NCBI RefSeq assembly: GCF_024204665.1
Contig: NZ_CP100355.1
Span: 3,722,995-3,786,994 of the forward strand
Direction: 5' to 3'
Source of the DNA: Natronosalvus rutilus
GTDB lineage: Archaea; Halobacteriota; Halobacteria; Halobacteriales; Natrialbaceae
Length of the DNA: 64,000 bases
The translations under genes and the position numbers were made by a program. The notes beneath the pieces are model-generated. The model searched no databases, had not been told where the DNA came from, and saw only the letters and a list, made by a program, of their open reading frames with translations. This document shows positions 1-12,767 of the stretch, piece after piece; the stretch's first letter is position 1, and every line of letters begins with the position of its first letter.

Positions 1-190
1 AGCAACGGTTCGTTGATACGCGAATTCCTTTAAGTACCTCTCGTCACAAGGTGGAGCTATGAAGGGCATTTTGGCGGCGCCGACGTTCCACTCTCGGTAG
101 CGACGGTTCCGCGTCCAAAGTGCGAACCTATCAATCGAGGAGAACGCGAGCGAGGGTTTTTCACCGTCTACGTTCCATCCACGCACGAGG

Positions 191-1000
191 ATGAGTCCGA
201 ACGGCGTGCCGCAGGGAGCGAGGCTCGAGCGACCGAGTGGCGACGACGGCGAGCGGGAAATCGAAAACCGTCCCGGCTCGGGGTCGCTCTCGCGGGCCGC
301 TCACCAGCGCGACGCCACCGTTCGCCAGTGGGGCGTCATCACGCCGAGCGCGACCGTCATCGGCCGGCCCGACTCGCCCGAGACGGACCTCTCGTCGAGC
401 GTCCGTCGACTCCACGACGAGCAGCACCCCGCGACCCCCGGCTACGCCGAACGCGCCCACCGTCTCGACCGGTTGCGAACGACCCAGGCGTTCTGTAACG
501 CCCTCGAGTTGACGCCGTGGCAGCGAGATCTGGCGCTGGGCGTCATGGACGAGATCGACCTCACCGCATTCGGGAGCCAGCGCGCCATCGCGACGGTCGC
601 GCTGGTGGTGATCCGTCACGTCGTCGACGTGGACCGGCGCGCGTACTTCGGCCTCGACGACGTCGACGTGAGCGACCTCTCACCCGAGCGAATGGAGGAA
701 CTATTCGGCCAGTACCGCGCCCACGACATCACCGACGACCCGACGTTTGAACGCCTCGCGGCCCACCACGGGCTCGATACGACGAGTCTCAACCGACTTC
801 GCCGCGTACTCAAGGGACAGCTCGAGGCGGAGCTCCCGGCCTACGGGCGGGCACCATACCGCGATCCGAACCTGCCGACGGGCGTGACGGAATCCGTCGA
901 CGTAGACGAAGCGGAGGGCGAGGGAGCGAAAGCGGACGCAACGAGTGACGACGAAACCGACGGCGTCGACGGCGCGGGCGACGAGTTCCACGACGAGTGA
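191..1000 (+). CDS. DNA-directed RNA polymerase subunit epsilon (haloarchaeal type)
   Basis: A 269-residue soluble acidic protein. The core (about residues 30-225) resembles the haloarchaeal protein annotated as RNA polymerase subunit epsilon, recognisable from stretches such as RDATVRQWGVITPSATVIGR, RLHDEQHPATPGYAERAHR and DLALGVMDEIDLTAFGSQ. The middle helical part (residues 90-150) looks like a TFIIB/cyclin-type helical repeat; that fold is an inference. The last 40 residues are a low-complexity Asp/Glu tail. The ATG at 191 sits about 28 bases after a T-rich element near 158, consistent with a leaderless start. It would act in transcription, but its biochemical role is poorly defined in the family. 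The next gene follows on the same strand. Confidence 0.72.
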   Translation: MSPNGVPQGARLERPSGDDGEREIENRPGSGSLSRAAHQRDATVRQWGVITPSATVIGRPDSPETDLSSSVRRLHDEQHPATPGYAERAHRLDRLRTTQAFCNALELTPWQRDLALGVMDEIDLTAFGSQRAIATVALVVIRHVVDVDRRAYFGLDDVDVSDLSPERMEELFGQYRAHDITDDPTFERLAAHHGLDTTSLNRLRRVLKGQLEAELPAYGRAPYRDPNLPTGVTESVDVDEAEGEGAKADATSDDETDGVDGAGDEFHDE

Positions 1001-1059
1001 TACCGGCAACGGCTTCGAGCAGGACGGCCCTTTTGTGGACGGCGACCCTACGACGCACG

Positions 1060-1791
1060 ATGACCACCGACCAGTCGATCTCGACCGACGACGAGCGCGG
1101 CCTCGAATCGAACGACTCCGGAGCGAGTGACGGCGACGGTCCGGACACAATCACTCTCTACGCGGACTACGTCTGCCCGTTCTGTTACCTCGGGCGCCAG
1201 TCCCTCGAGCGCTACCGGGAGTCCCGGGAGGAACCGCTCGCCATCGACTGGCACCCGTTCGACCTCCGACGCGGGAAGCGAAACCCCGACGGCTCGATCG
1301 ATCACGACGTCGACGACGGCAAGGACGACGAGTACTTCGAGCAGGCCAGGGAGAACGTCCGCAGACTCCAGGAGCGCTACGACGTCGAGATGGTCCAGGA
1401 CCTCGCCGTCGAGGTCGACTCCTACGACGCTCAGCTCGCCTCGCTGGCCGTCGCGTCCGCCGCGCCCGAGCGCTGGGAGGCGTTCGACGTCGCGATCTAC
1501 GACGCCCTCTGGCAGGACGGCCGCGACATCGGCGACCGCGACGTCCTGCTCGAAATCGCCGACGAGGCCGGCGTCCTCGACGTCGTTCGGAAGACGCTCG
1601 ATGGCGAAGAGGATGAAGACGAGAGCCTCCGATCGCGCCTCGAGGAACTGTTTTCGGAGGCAGGCCGAGCCGGCGTGCGCGGTGTCCCGACGTTCGTCTA
1701 CGACGGCTACGCCGCCCAGGGTGCGGTTCCGCCCGAACACCTCGAGCGGCTGGTCGAAAGCGAGGACGGAGCGGAAGTCAGCAGACGGTAG
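1060..1791 (+). CDS. DsbA family (FrnE-like) thiol oxidoreductase
   Basis: A 243-residue thioredoxin-fold protein of the DsbA/FrnE group. After an acidic lead, a beta strand runs into the CPFC active site (YVCPFCYLGRQ, about residues 38-48). A long helical insertion follows and then the cis-Pro loop motif RGVPTFVYDGYAAQGAVPPE near the C-terminus, as in FrnE. No signal peptide is visible, so it is probably cytosolic and handles dithiol/disulfide exchange or a related glutathione-S-transferase-kappa-like reaction. The frame is open back to 997, but the ATG at 1060 is preferred because a TATA-like CTTTTGTG lies about 30 bases upstream (near 1029) and family members start close to it. It is convergent with the NAD kinase gene. 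Confidence 0.85.
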   Translation: MTTDQSISTDDERGLESNDSGASDGDGPDTITLYADYVCPFCYLGRQSLERYRESREEPLAIDWHPFDLRRGKRNPDGSIDHDVDDGKDDEYFEQARENVRRLQERYDVEMVQDLAVEVDSYDAQLASLAVASAAPERWEAFDVAIYDALWQDGRDIGDRDVLLEIADEAGVLDVVRKTLDGEEDEDESLRSRLEELFSEAGRAGVRGVPTFVYDGYAAQGAVPPEHLERLVESEDGAEVSRR

Positions 1792-1798
1792 TCCGCGC

Positions 1799-2629
1799 TC
1801 ACTCGAGTTTCTCGAGCGCGTCGAAGAAGTTCACCGACGGCCCCGCCAGCGTGATCGGATCGTCGGCGGCCCGGATCGTCACCGTCTCAGGCAGGTCCAG
1901 TGGCTGTCGATTACGCCCGTCGCTGATCGCCCAGGCCGCATCGGCGCCGGAAGCAGTGAGGGTGATTTCGCTCTCAGTGCCGACGACCAGCGGGGGCATC
2001 GCCTCGGTCGCACACATCTGCGTGACGACGAACGCGTCGACGGTCGGTCGGACCAGCGGGCCGCCCTCACTCAGGTTGTAGGCCGTCGAACCGGTCGCCG
2101 TCGAGACGAGGACGCCGTCGGCCCGGCTCGAGGTGTAGGTTTCGCCGTCGATCGCGACCTCGACGTCGACCCCGCCTGCCGGACCCCGCTTCGGGCCGTG
2201 GACGACGACCTCGTTGAGCGCCGGTGCGAGCGTCCAGCCGTCTCCGGTGGCCGTCAGGCGAGCGACGGAGCGGCCGGTGATCGATCCGGTTTCGTGGACT
2301 TCCTCGAGCAAGGTCTCGACCGTCTCGACGGCATCGGCAGGAGAGATGGCGTTCAGAAAGCCGACCTCGCCGAGGTTGACGCCGACCAGGGGGGCGCCAC
2401 CGGTCTCGCGGGCCGTGAAGAGGAACGTCCCGTCGCCGCCGATGCTGACGACGAACGCGCAGTCGTTCATCGCCTCGAGTGGGACGGAATCCGCGTCGAT
2501 CGCCCGTCCGGTTGCCTCGTCGACGAGGGCGTGGCCGCCGTGGTCGTGGACGGTCCGGATGAGCGAGGCCGCGAGTCGCTGTGCCCGGTCGTTCCCTCGC
2601 TGAGCGACAATGCCGACGTCGACTCCCAT
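1799..2629 (-). CDS. NAD(+)/NADH kinase
   Basis: A 276-residue member of the NAD kinase family (ATP-dependent phosphorylation of NAD to NADP). The GGDGT nucleotide-binding motif is at residues 64-68. It is followed by GVNLGEVGFLN, by the conserved NEVVVHG segment in the middle, and by DGVLVSTATGSTAYNLSEGGP in the NAD-binding C-terminal domain. The frame is open upstream to 2707, but the ATG at 2629 (MGVDVGIVAQRG) gives the expected family length and places the first beta strand at the N-terminus. The gene is cytosolic, monocistronic and convergent with the DsbA-like gene. Domain order is normal and nothing is missing. Confidence 0.93.
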   Translation of the reverse strand: MGVDVGIVAQRGNDRAQRLAASLIRTVHDHGGHALVDEATGRAIDADSVPLEAMNDCAFVVSIGGDGTFLFTARETGGAPLVGVNLGEVGFLNAISPADAVETVETLLEEVHETGSITGRSVARLTATGDGWTLAPALNEVVVHGPKRGPAGGVDVEVAIDGETYTSSRADGVLVSTATGSTAYNLSEGGPLVRPTVDAFVVTQMCATEAMPPLVVGTESEITLTASGADAAWAISDGRNRQPLDLPETVTIRAADDPITLAGPSVNFFDALEKLE

Positions 2630-2819
2630 ACCTGCCGGGTAACGCCTCCGCGGGCAAAAACCCACCTTATCCAGTCCAGTCGGGCCTGGGACGGCAACAA
2701 CATTCATCGTTCTGGGGCGTTTCCCCGGAAACGAACTTCACCGCCCGAACGCGACGATACCATGGTCCACCCTGCCGACTCTCATCCCCGAATGCGAACC
2801 CCCCTGCGGAGTGGTTACG

Positions 2820-3896
2820 ATGGGTGAGGACCTCGAGGACGACTGGTTCGAGCGCGCCCTCGAGGAACGCGAAAATGAGACCGACGACGGCGAGGAAGAG
2901 AGGGGTGACAATCTGGCGAAAGATGGGGATGGCGAACGAGCGGAAGAGAGAGGCGACGACCGAGCAGAAGACGATGTCGACGCCGCGGAAAACCAGGGTA
3001 GCAAGGACACGGACAGCTCTTCGACCTCGCTGTTCGACGAGGACTTCGGCAGCGCCCTCGACAACGTCGAGATGCCGGACGTCGGCGCCGAAACGACGCC
3101 TCCGAGGGACACCCTGGCAAGGCCGGACGGCTTCGACGACCTCGACTTTGACCTCGGCGGGCCAGAGGAAACCGACTTCGAAGCGGACGTCGACAGCGAG
3201 TTACCGCGGATCGACCTGGGAATCGACGGCCTCGATCGAATGATCCAGGGCGGCGTCCCCGAACGCACGCTCATGGTCGCGATGGGGCCCGCCGGCACCG
3301 GCAAGACCACGTTCGGCCTCCAGTTCCTCCACTACGGCCTCAAGAACAGTGAGAACGCTGTGTTCATCACGCTCGAGGAGAGCCGCGAACGGGTGATCAA
3401 CAGCGCCACCGAGAAGGGCTACCCGTTCGAGGAGTACGTCGAGACGGGCCAGCTCGCGGTCGTCGGCGTCGATCCGATCGAGATGGCGAATAGCCTCACG
3501 TCGATCCGCAACGACCTGCCCCGACTCATCGAGGACTTCGGCGCGTCGCGGCTCGTCCTCGACTCCGTCTCGCTGCTCGAGATGATGTACGAGGACCGAG
3601 CGAAGCGCCGCAACGAAATCTACGACTTCACGCGCAGTCTCAAAGAGGCGGGCGTCACGGCGATGCTGACGAGCGAGGTGTCGGAAACCTCGCCGTACGC
3701 CTCCCGGTACGGAATCGTCGAGTACCTCACTGACGCCGTGTTCGTCCTACAGTACGTGCGCCCGGATGACTTCCGGGAGACGCGGCTGGCGATCGAGATT
3801 CAGAAGATCCGGGACGCGAACCACTCCCGGGAGAAGAAACCGTACGAGATCACGAGCGAGGGGCTGTCGGTCTATCAACAGGCCAACCTGTTCTGA
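2820..3896 (+). CDS. KaiC/RAD55-family RecA-like ATPase
   Basis: A 358-residue protein. The first 125 residues are a highly acidic, charge-rich low-complexity segment. The rest is a single KaiC-type RecA core that begins with the typical LPRIDLGIDGLDRMIQGG entry. The Walker A loop GPAGTGKTT is near residues 156-164, and catalytic acidic residues follow in VFITLEESRE and the Walker B strand RLVLDSVSLLE. Haloarchaea have many such single-domain KaiC-like ATPases, mostly regulatory or signalling proteins with unknown partners. There is no attached sensor or output domain and no kaiB neighbour, so the role is open. A GTG at 2811 is in frame, and the ATG at 2820 is preferred. The gene stands alone before the acetate cluster. 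Confidence 0.8.
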   Translation: MGEDLEDDWFERALEERENETDDGEEERGDNLAKDGDGERAEERGDDRAEDDVDAAENQGSKDTDSSSTSLFDEDFGSALDNVEMPDVGAETTPPRDTLARPDGFDDLDFDLGGPEETDFEADVDSELPRIDLGIDGLDRMIQGGVPERTLMVAMGPAGTGKTTFGLQFLHYGLKNSENAVFITLEESRERVINSATEKGYPFEEYVETGQLAVVGVDPIEMANSLTSIRNDLPRLIEDFGASRLVLDSVSLLEMMYEDRAKRRNEIYDFTRSLKEAGVTAMLTSEVSETSPYASRYGIVEYLTDAVFVLQYVRPDDFRETRLAIEIQKIRDANHSREKKPYEITSEGLSVYQQANLF

Positions 3897-4029
3897 TCCT
3901 CTCCCCTCCTCCTCCTCCGCCCCGCCGCCTTTCCCCCGCGAGCGCCCGACAGGCTGACACCGGTCAGCACTCTCTCGTTCGCCGCCGACAGAACGCTTAT
4001 TCGTATCACTTCCATCAGATTCACCTAGA

Positions 4030-5994
<1,965 letters not shown>

Positions 5995-6150
5995 TATTTC
6001 GCTATTTCTGAAAAGACGAATATCGACGGTACATACGGATTCTAGTCGTCTACAACCGACTCGAGCGACAACGAGGTCGCCTCGATGGGAACGACATCCA
6101 CTCCAGCGATAACGACGTACAATGGTGGTAACGGCGAAAGAAGGACATAC
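5995..6150. other. Intergenic region upstream of the Bat-type regulator
   Basis: About 186 bases separate acs paralogue 1 from the regulator start at 6181. The first 40 bases are T-rich (TATTTCGCTATTTCTG) and could serve as the archaeal terminator of acs. The rest holds no convincing gene, and the regulator's TATA box lies at its right edge. Confidence 0.4.
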
Positions 6151-6158
6151 TTATATTC
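6151..6158 (+). promoter_or_regulatory. TATA box of the Bat-type regulator gene
   Basis: TTATATTC lies 25-30 bases upstream of the ATG at 6181. This is the usual haloarchaeal spacing for a leaderless transcript, and it supports that ATG over the longer open frame starting at 6085. Confidence 0.55.
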
Positions 6159-6180
6159 GCGTTACTCGAGAACACGAAAC

Positions 6181-8328
6181 ATGACCGATGGTGGATCGAC
6201 GGTGCTGACAGCGACTCGGTATGAGGCGCTGTTGAACGCCGCCGAAACTCACCGCGAGGCCCTCGTCGTCCGGCTATGCGGCGACGTCGGCCTCCGACCG
6301 GCGGAGGTCGTGCGATTGACGCCGAGTTGCGTCCGGCAACTTCGCGCCGACCCACCACGATACGGGCTCGCCGTCCCCGCCTCGAGGGAGTCGGTCGACG
6401 ACCCCGCCCGAGTCGCCTACCTCCCAACACGGGTCGAACGAGCACTTCGCCAGTACGCCCACGGCAACGGTATCGGCGACGATGACCGTCTCGTTCCCGT
6501 CACGCCGCGTCGCGTCCAGATGCTCGTCACCGAGGTGAGTTCCCGGGCGAGCGAGCGGTTCGACGATTCGGCGCTCGAGACCGTCTCCTCGAGCGATCTG
6601 CGCCGCTTTTTCGCGGAACGTGCGCTTCGCGAAACACGCAACCCGCGAGCCGTCAAAGCCGCCGGTGGCTGGCAGAGTTTCGAGGCGCTCGAGCCCTACC
6701 TCCCCAACCCGACGCGCGACGAGCTGGTTCGGGCGTTCGAGCCGCTCGAAACGGGGCGCACGCCGGATGGTTCGTCGGTCCCCTCGGCCCTCTCGAACGG
6801 CGGTCGACCGGTACAGGAGCGAGCGAGCGAACCGACCGGGAACTCGACGGACGACGCGCTGCAGGAAGTACTTGAGCGGTCCGACCGATACGCCTGGTTT
6901 CACCTCGATTCCGACGGACGCATCGACCGCTGGAGCGAGGGAGCGGCCGCCCTCTTCAAGTACGCGGCAGAGGACGTGATCGGCTCGCACGTCGAAATCC
7001 TCTTTCCGGACGCGGCCCTCGACGAGGGCGTTCCCGATCGGCTGCTCGAGACCGCGCGCGACGAACACGGAGTCGATGCCGACGGGTGGCGCTGCCGAGC
7101 TGACGGGTCACGGACGCACGTACTCGAAACGATCGTCCCCCTCGACGCCGACGGGAGCCGGGGGTTCGTCGTTCTCGCGTGCCAGGATTCGAGCCCTGAC
7201 CACCGGTTCGAACCCGCTCGAGCGGTCACAGCCGCGCTGCTCGAGGCCTCGACGCACGAGGCCGTCGAAACCGAGGTCTGTCGCGCGCTCGTCGACGAAG
7301 GGCCGTACGAACTCGCCTGGATCAACCGAACGACCGCCTCGAGAACCCGCCGAGAGTGGTACGCCGCGAGCGGCCTCGAGGACGCGGTGATCGAGCACCT
7401 GCAGGCGGCCTTCGAAGAAGCCACCGACGTGGACCACGGAGACCTGGCCGACGGAAGCGTCCGCACGAACGTCTCGACCGACGACTTCGACGGGACGCTC
7501 CTGGCGGTTTCCGTCCGTTACGGCGACACCGTCTACGGCACGCTACTCCTCGGAACGGCCCGCGAGACGGTCGGCGAACGGGAACGGACCTGGCTCGAGA
7601 CCCTCGGTTCCCAGGTCGGTCACACCATCGCGGCCGTCCGACGTCGTAACCTCCTGCTCTCCGACGCGGTGGTCGAGCTCGAGTTCGCCTGCCGGGACGC
7701 GGCGTCGTTCTTCGTCGACGCCAGCGCTCGACTCGACTGTCGGTTCGAACTCGACTCGCTCGTCCCCATCGACGATCATACCCAGTTATACTACGTCCAC
7801 GTCACCGACGCCACCCCGGCAGCCGTCTTCGAACACGCCGAATCGGACGCCGGCATTCGAGAGTGCCGGGTGATCGATACCTACGCGGACGGCAGCCGCC
7901 TCGAGTTCGTCGTCGAGGGTTCCTCGCCGGCGCTCACGCTGATGGAGTACGGCGTGACCGTGCTCGAGTCGGTGACCCGGGACGGGACGACGACGATCAC
8001 GGCCGAGTGTGCGAGCGATACCGACGTCAGAACCGTCGTCGACGGCCTGCGTGCGGCGTTTCCCGCGTCGGAACTCGTCGGGAAGCGCCAGGTCGAGCGC
8101 TCCGTCCAGACGGCCCGCGCGTTCCGAACGGGCCTGGAAGAGCGACTCACCGACCGCCAGGAGGCCGCGCTTCGAGCGGCGTACTTCGGCGGGTACTACG
8201 ACTGGCCGCGCGAGAGTACGGCCGAGGAGATTGCCGACGCGATGGACGTCTCTTCGCCCACTCTGCACAACCACCTCAGGAAAGGACAGCACGAACTGCT
8301 GCGGACGTTCTTCGACGACCGTCCCTAA
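6181..8328 (+). CDS. Bat-type transcription regulator: recombinase-like, PAS, GAF/Bat and HTH_10 domains
   Basis: A 715-residue multidomain regulator. Residues 1-190 look like a tyrosine-recombinase catalytic domain: GLRPAEV with Arg39, a box-II-like SSDLRRFFAERAL with Arg141 but Ser where the first His is expected, AGGW with Trp164, and Tyr173 in EPYLPNP. Residues about 215-340 form a PAS domain (YAWFHLDSDGRIDRWSEGA). A GAF-like region and the Bat-associated domain follow. The last 65 residues are the HTH_10 DNA-binding domain (LTDRQEAALRAAYFGGYYDW, then an EEIADAMDVSSPTLHNHLRK helix-turn-helix). Bat in Halobacterium activates the bop gene in response to light or oxygen. Here the gene lies between two acs paralogues, so control of acetate metabolism is inferred. 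The recombinase part is probably a repurposed DNA-binding or dimerising module. Confidence 0.85.
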   Translation: MTDGGSTVLTATRYEALLNAAETHREALVVRLCGDVGLRPAEVVRLTPSCVRQLRADPPRYGLAVPASRESVDDPARVAYLPTRVERALRQYAHGNGIGDDDRLVPVTPRRVQMLVTEVSSRASERFDDSALETVSSSDLRRFFAERALRETRNPRAVKAAGGWQSFEALEPYLPNPTRDELVRAFEPLETGRTPDGSSVPSALSNGGRPVQERASEPTGNSTDDALQEVLERSDRYAWFHLDSDGRIDRWSEGAAALFKYAAEDVIGSHVEILFPDAALDEGVPDRLLETARDEHGVDADGWRCRADGSRTHVLETIVPLDADGSRGFVVLACQDSSPDHRFEPARAVTAALLEASTHEAVETEVCRALVDEGPYELAWINRTTASRTRREWYAASGLEDAVIEHLQAAFEEATDVDHGDLADGSVRTNVSTDDFDGTLLAVSVRYGDTVYGTLLLGTARETVGERERTWLETLGSQVGHTIAAVRRRNLLLSDAVVELEFACRDAASFFVDASARLDCRFELDSLVPIDDHTQLYYVHVTDATPAAVFEHAESDAGIRECRVIDTYADGSRLEFVVEGSSPALTLMEYGVTVLESVTRDGTTTITAECASDTDVRTVVDGLRAAFPASELVGKRQVERSVQTARAFRTGLEERLTDRQEAALRAAYFGGYYDWPRESTAEEIADAMDVSSPTLHNHLRKGQHELLRTFFDDRP

Positions 8329-8408
8329 CTATCTAGATACGGCGAGTCGCTCGCCACCCACACGCTGGCCTGAAGTTGGAGAGACTCGGCTCGAACACGT
8401 TCGGGTTG

Positions 8409-8475
8409 CATCCAGAATATATTCCATCCCCAAACATCCCAAATAATCATCAAATTAACCTCATTCGACTGATTA
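8409..8475. promoter_or_regulatory. AT-rich tract upstream of acs paralogue 2
   Basis: About 65 bases with many A/T runs (for example AATATATTCC and CCCAAATAATCATCAAATTA) stand out from the GC-rich surroundings. They lie 80-145 bases before the acs2 start, in the 227-base gap after the Bat-type regulator. Position and composition fit an upstream activating region, but no binding protein can be shown from sequence. Confidence 0.35.
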
Positions 8476-8527
8476 CTCGAGCTTCCCACCCGACGTGGTT
8501 TTGCTCACCTAGAGTCGGTATTTACCC

Positions 8528-8537
8528 CCTTTATCTC
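8528..8537 (+). promoter_or_regulatory. TATA box of acs paralogue 2
   Basis: CCTTTATCTC lies about 20-28 bases before the ATG at 8556, as expected for a leaderless or near-leaderless haloarchaeal promoter. Confidence 0.5.
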
Positions 8538-8555
8538 GTATTGCTGTAGTGTAAC

Positions 8556-10529
<1,974 letters not shown>

Positions 10530-10596
10530 GGAGGGGCCTGGGCAGATCACCGCTTATCGAGACCACACTCACAGCACACGATACACGGACGATACA

Positions 10597-11049
10597 ATGC
10601 CAGACAATACCACTCACGAATCGAAGAGCGAAGAACGGACCGTCGCGACCGATGGCGGCCGTTCGGACGTCGAACGAGAGAAAGAGATCGACTACCTGGA
10701 CGTCGAGATTAACCTGCTGAAGCCGGGAACCCCGTTCATGCGGGATCACAACAGGGTCATCCTGACGGGATTCTTCCTCTGGGCGGTGATCGTATTCGGA
10801 CCGATCACCGCGACGCGGCTGGCGCCGGACCTGATGACGACAACGATGCCGGGGCTAGGGTTTCCGCTTCACTACTTCCTGATCGCAATTGGCGGTCCGG
10901 GCGGCGCACTACTGTTGTCGGTCTGGTACGTGCGTAAGCGCGACAGTATAGACGAGAAGTACGGAATCGAGCAGATACAGGCGACGGAGACAGGGCGCAC
11001 CGACACCAGTTCGGAGGCGACGGCAACCGACGGGGGTGTCGATCGATGA
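10597..11049 (+). CDS. DUF4212 protein, putative symporter small subunit
   Basis: A 150-residue protein with two transmembrane segments (roughly VILTGFFLWAVIVFGPI and the PLHYFLIAIGGPGGALLLSV region) between charged cytosolic tails. The DUF4212 family is described as the small subunit of sodium/solute symporters and is almost always encoded just before an SSS-family transporter, as here. The stop overlaps the start of the symporter gene (ATGA at 11046-11049), indicating translational coupling. The ATG at 10597 is chosen because residues encoded further upstream are not family-like. The N-terminal 35 residues are acidic and variable. It is presumed to sit in the cytoplasmic membrane with the symporter. 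Confidence 0.88.
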   Translation: MPDNTTHESKSEERTVATDGGRSDVEREKEIDYLDVEINLLKPGTPFMRDHNRVILTGFFLWAVIVFGPITATRLAPDLMTTTMPGLGFPLHYFLIAIGGPGGALLLSVWYVRKRDSIDEKYGIEQIQATETGRTDTSSEATATDGGVDR

Positions 11050-12764
11050 ACGGCCTCGCGTTGGCAGCGCTCTCGCTGCTTGGGGATGCAGGCGTCGTAC
11101 TACAGTCTGACCAGGAGTTGCTTCCCGAAGGGCTGAACATCGGGTTCAAGTTGCTCCCGGCGATCATCGTCATCGCGATGATGGGGCTGTTCCTAGCGGC
11201 AGGCGTCTTCTACAAGGTGGCAGATACGGCGGACATGTGGGTCGCCGGTCGCTCGATCGGCAACGTCGAGAACGGCATGGCCATCGGCTCCAACTGGATG
11301 TCGGCGGCGTCGTATCTCGGGATGGCCTCCCTAATCGCGCTGTCTGGGATTTACGGCCTGGCGTTCGTCGTCGGCTGGACCGCCGGCTACTTCGTGTTGC
11401 TCATCTTCCTGGCCGCTCAGATGCGCCGATTCGGGAAGTACACCGCACCGGACTTCATCGGCGATCGATTCAATTCCGACGCCGCCCGTGCCATCGCGGC
11501 AGTCACGACGTTCCTCATCGGATTCGTCTACGCGCTCGGGCAGGCCCGCGGAATGGGGCTGGTCGGCCTGTACATCCTCGGCGATCCCGGAATCCCGGGA
11601 TTGAGCGGTTACCAGGCGATGATGGTAATCTTCATGGTCATCACGATCGCGTACCTCTCGCTGTCGGGAATGCTCGGGGCGACCAAAACGATGGTCCTCC
11701 AGTACGTCATCCTCATCGGCGCGTTCCTGATCGGGCTGCTGGTGACCGGTTGGGCGGCGGGCTACTCGACATTCCTCCCTCAGCTCGAGTACGGAATGTT
11801 GATCAGCGAACTCAGCAGCGAGTTCTCCGAGCCGTTCGTGAACCAGAGTTACTACGTCTGGATCGCGACGGCGTTCAGCCTGATCTTCGGGACCTGCGGG
11901 CTCCCGCACGTCCTCGTTCGCTTCTACACGGTCGAGAACGAGCGAACGGCCCGCTGGTCGTGCACCTGGGGACTGTTCTTCATCAGTCTGCTGTACCTCT
12001 CGGCACCAGCGTACGCGGCGTTCGGGACCGACCTCTACAGCAGCGAGGTCCAGCCGGCATACGGTGACCCGGGCATGAGCACCGAGGCCGGTGACGTCAT
12101 CGTCGTGCTGGCGACGCAGCTGGCCGGCCTGCCCACCTGGCTCGTCGGCTTCGTCGCGGCAGGCGGCATCGCCGCGGCGGTCGCGACGGTCGCCGGACTG
12201 TTCATCGCCGGCTCGTCGGCGATCTCCCACGACATCTACGCGAACATCATCAACCCCGACGCGACCCAGCGCCAGCAGGTCCTCGTCGGCCGACTGAGCA
12301 TCATCGCTCTCGGTGTGCTGACGATCCTGTTCTCGCTCGACCCGTCGGCCCCAATCGCCGCACTGGTCTCGTTCGCGTTCTCGCTGGCGGCCACCGTGCT
12401 GTTCCCGATGTTCTTCCTCGGTCTCTGGTGGGAGAAGACGAACCGTCAGGGCGCGCTCGCCGGGATGTCCACCGGGCTGATCCTCTGGCTCATCCCGATG
12501 TTCAACGAGGGGCACTTCCAGATCACCCCCCTGGGGAACGAGTTCATCGCGACCTGGATGCCTGCCATCGGCTCGGGTCTGATCGGCGTGCCAGTCGTCT
12601 TCGCCGTCACGATCATCGTGTCGCTGGTGACGCCCGAACCACCTCTCCAGACCAAGCAGATGGTCCGGCAGTGTCACAGCCCAGATCCGATGCCCAAAGA
12701 CAAGACGGCGGCCGACGTCGTCAGGGAACGGAACGGAAACGGACCCACCCCTGCGGACGACTGA
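11046..12764 (+). CDS. sodium:solute symporter (VC_2705/ActP-like acetate permease family)
   Basis: A 572-residue integral membrane protein of the SSS family with about 12-13 transmembrane helices. Typical features are ADMWVAGRSIGNVENGMAIG, the SNWMSAASYLGMASLIALSG segment in helices 1-2, GKYTAPDFIGDRF, and PHVLVRFYTV in the middle. The pairing with a DUF4212 small subunit and the position after an acetyl-CoA synthetase point to uptake of acetate or another short monocarboxylate with sodium. The substrate is inferred from context and from ActP-like relatives. Its start overlaps the previous gene by four bases, and the UspA gene starts four bases after its stop, so the four genes probably share a transcript. 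Confidence 0.9.
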   Translation: MNGLALAALSLLGDAGVVLQSDQELLPEGLNIGFKLLPAIIVIAMMGLFLAAGVFYKVADTADMWVAGRSIGNVENGMAIGSNWMSAASYLGMASLIALSGIYGLAFVVGWTAGYFVLLIFLAAQMRRFGKYTAPDFIGDRFNSDAARAIAAVTTFLIGFVYALGQARGMGLVGLYILGDPGIPGLSGYQAMMVIFMVITIAYLSLSGMLGATKTMVLQYVILIGAFLIGLLVTGWAAGYSTFLPQLEYGMLISELSSEFSEPFVNQSYYVWIATAFSLIFGTCGLPHVLVRFYTVENERTARWSCTWGLFFISLLYLSAPAYAAFGTDLYSSEVQPAYGDPGMSTEAGDVIVVLATQLAGLPTWLVGFVAAGGIAAAVATVAGLFIAGSSAISHDIYANIINPDATQRQQVLVGRLSIIALGVLTILFSLDPSAPIAALVSFAFSLAATVLFPMFFLGLWWEKTNRQGALAGMSTGLILWLIPMFNEGHFQITPLGNEFIATWMPAIGSGLIGVPVVFAVTIIVSLVTPEPPLQTKQMVRQCHSPDPMPKDKTAADVVRERNGNGPTPADD

Positions 12765-12767
12765 CCA

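Noticed and set aside
6181..6760. Integrase-like domain as a sign of a mobile element or provirus
   Set aside because: It is the N-terminus of a long sensor-regulator, a key His is replaced, and no attachment repeats, tRNA or phage genes are nearby.
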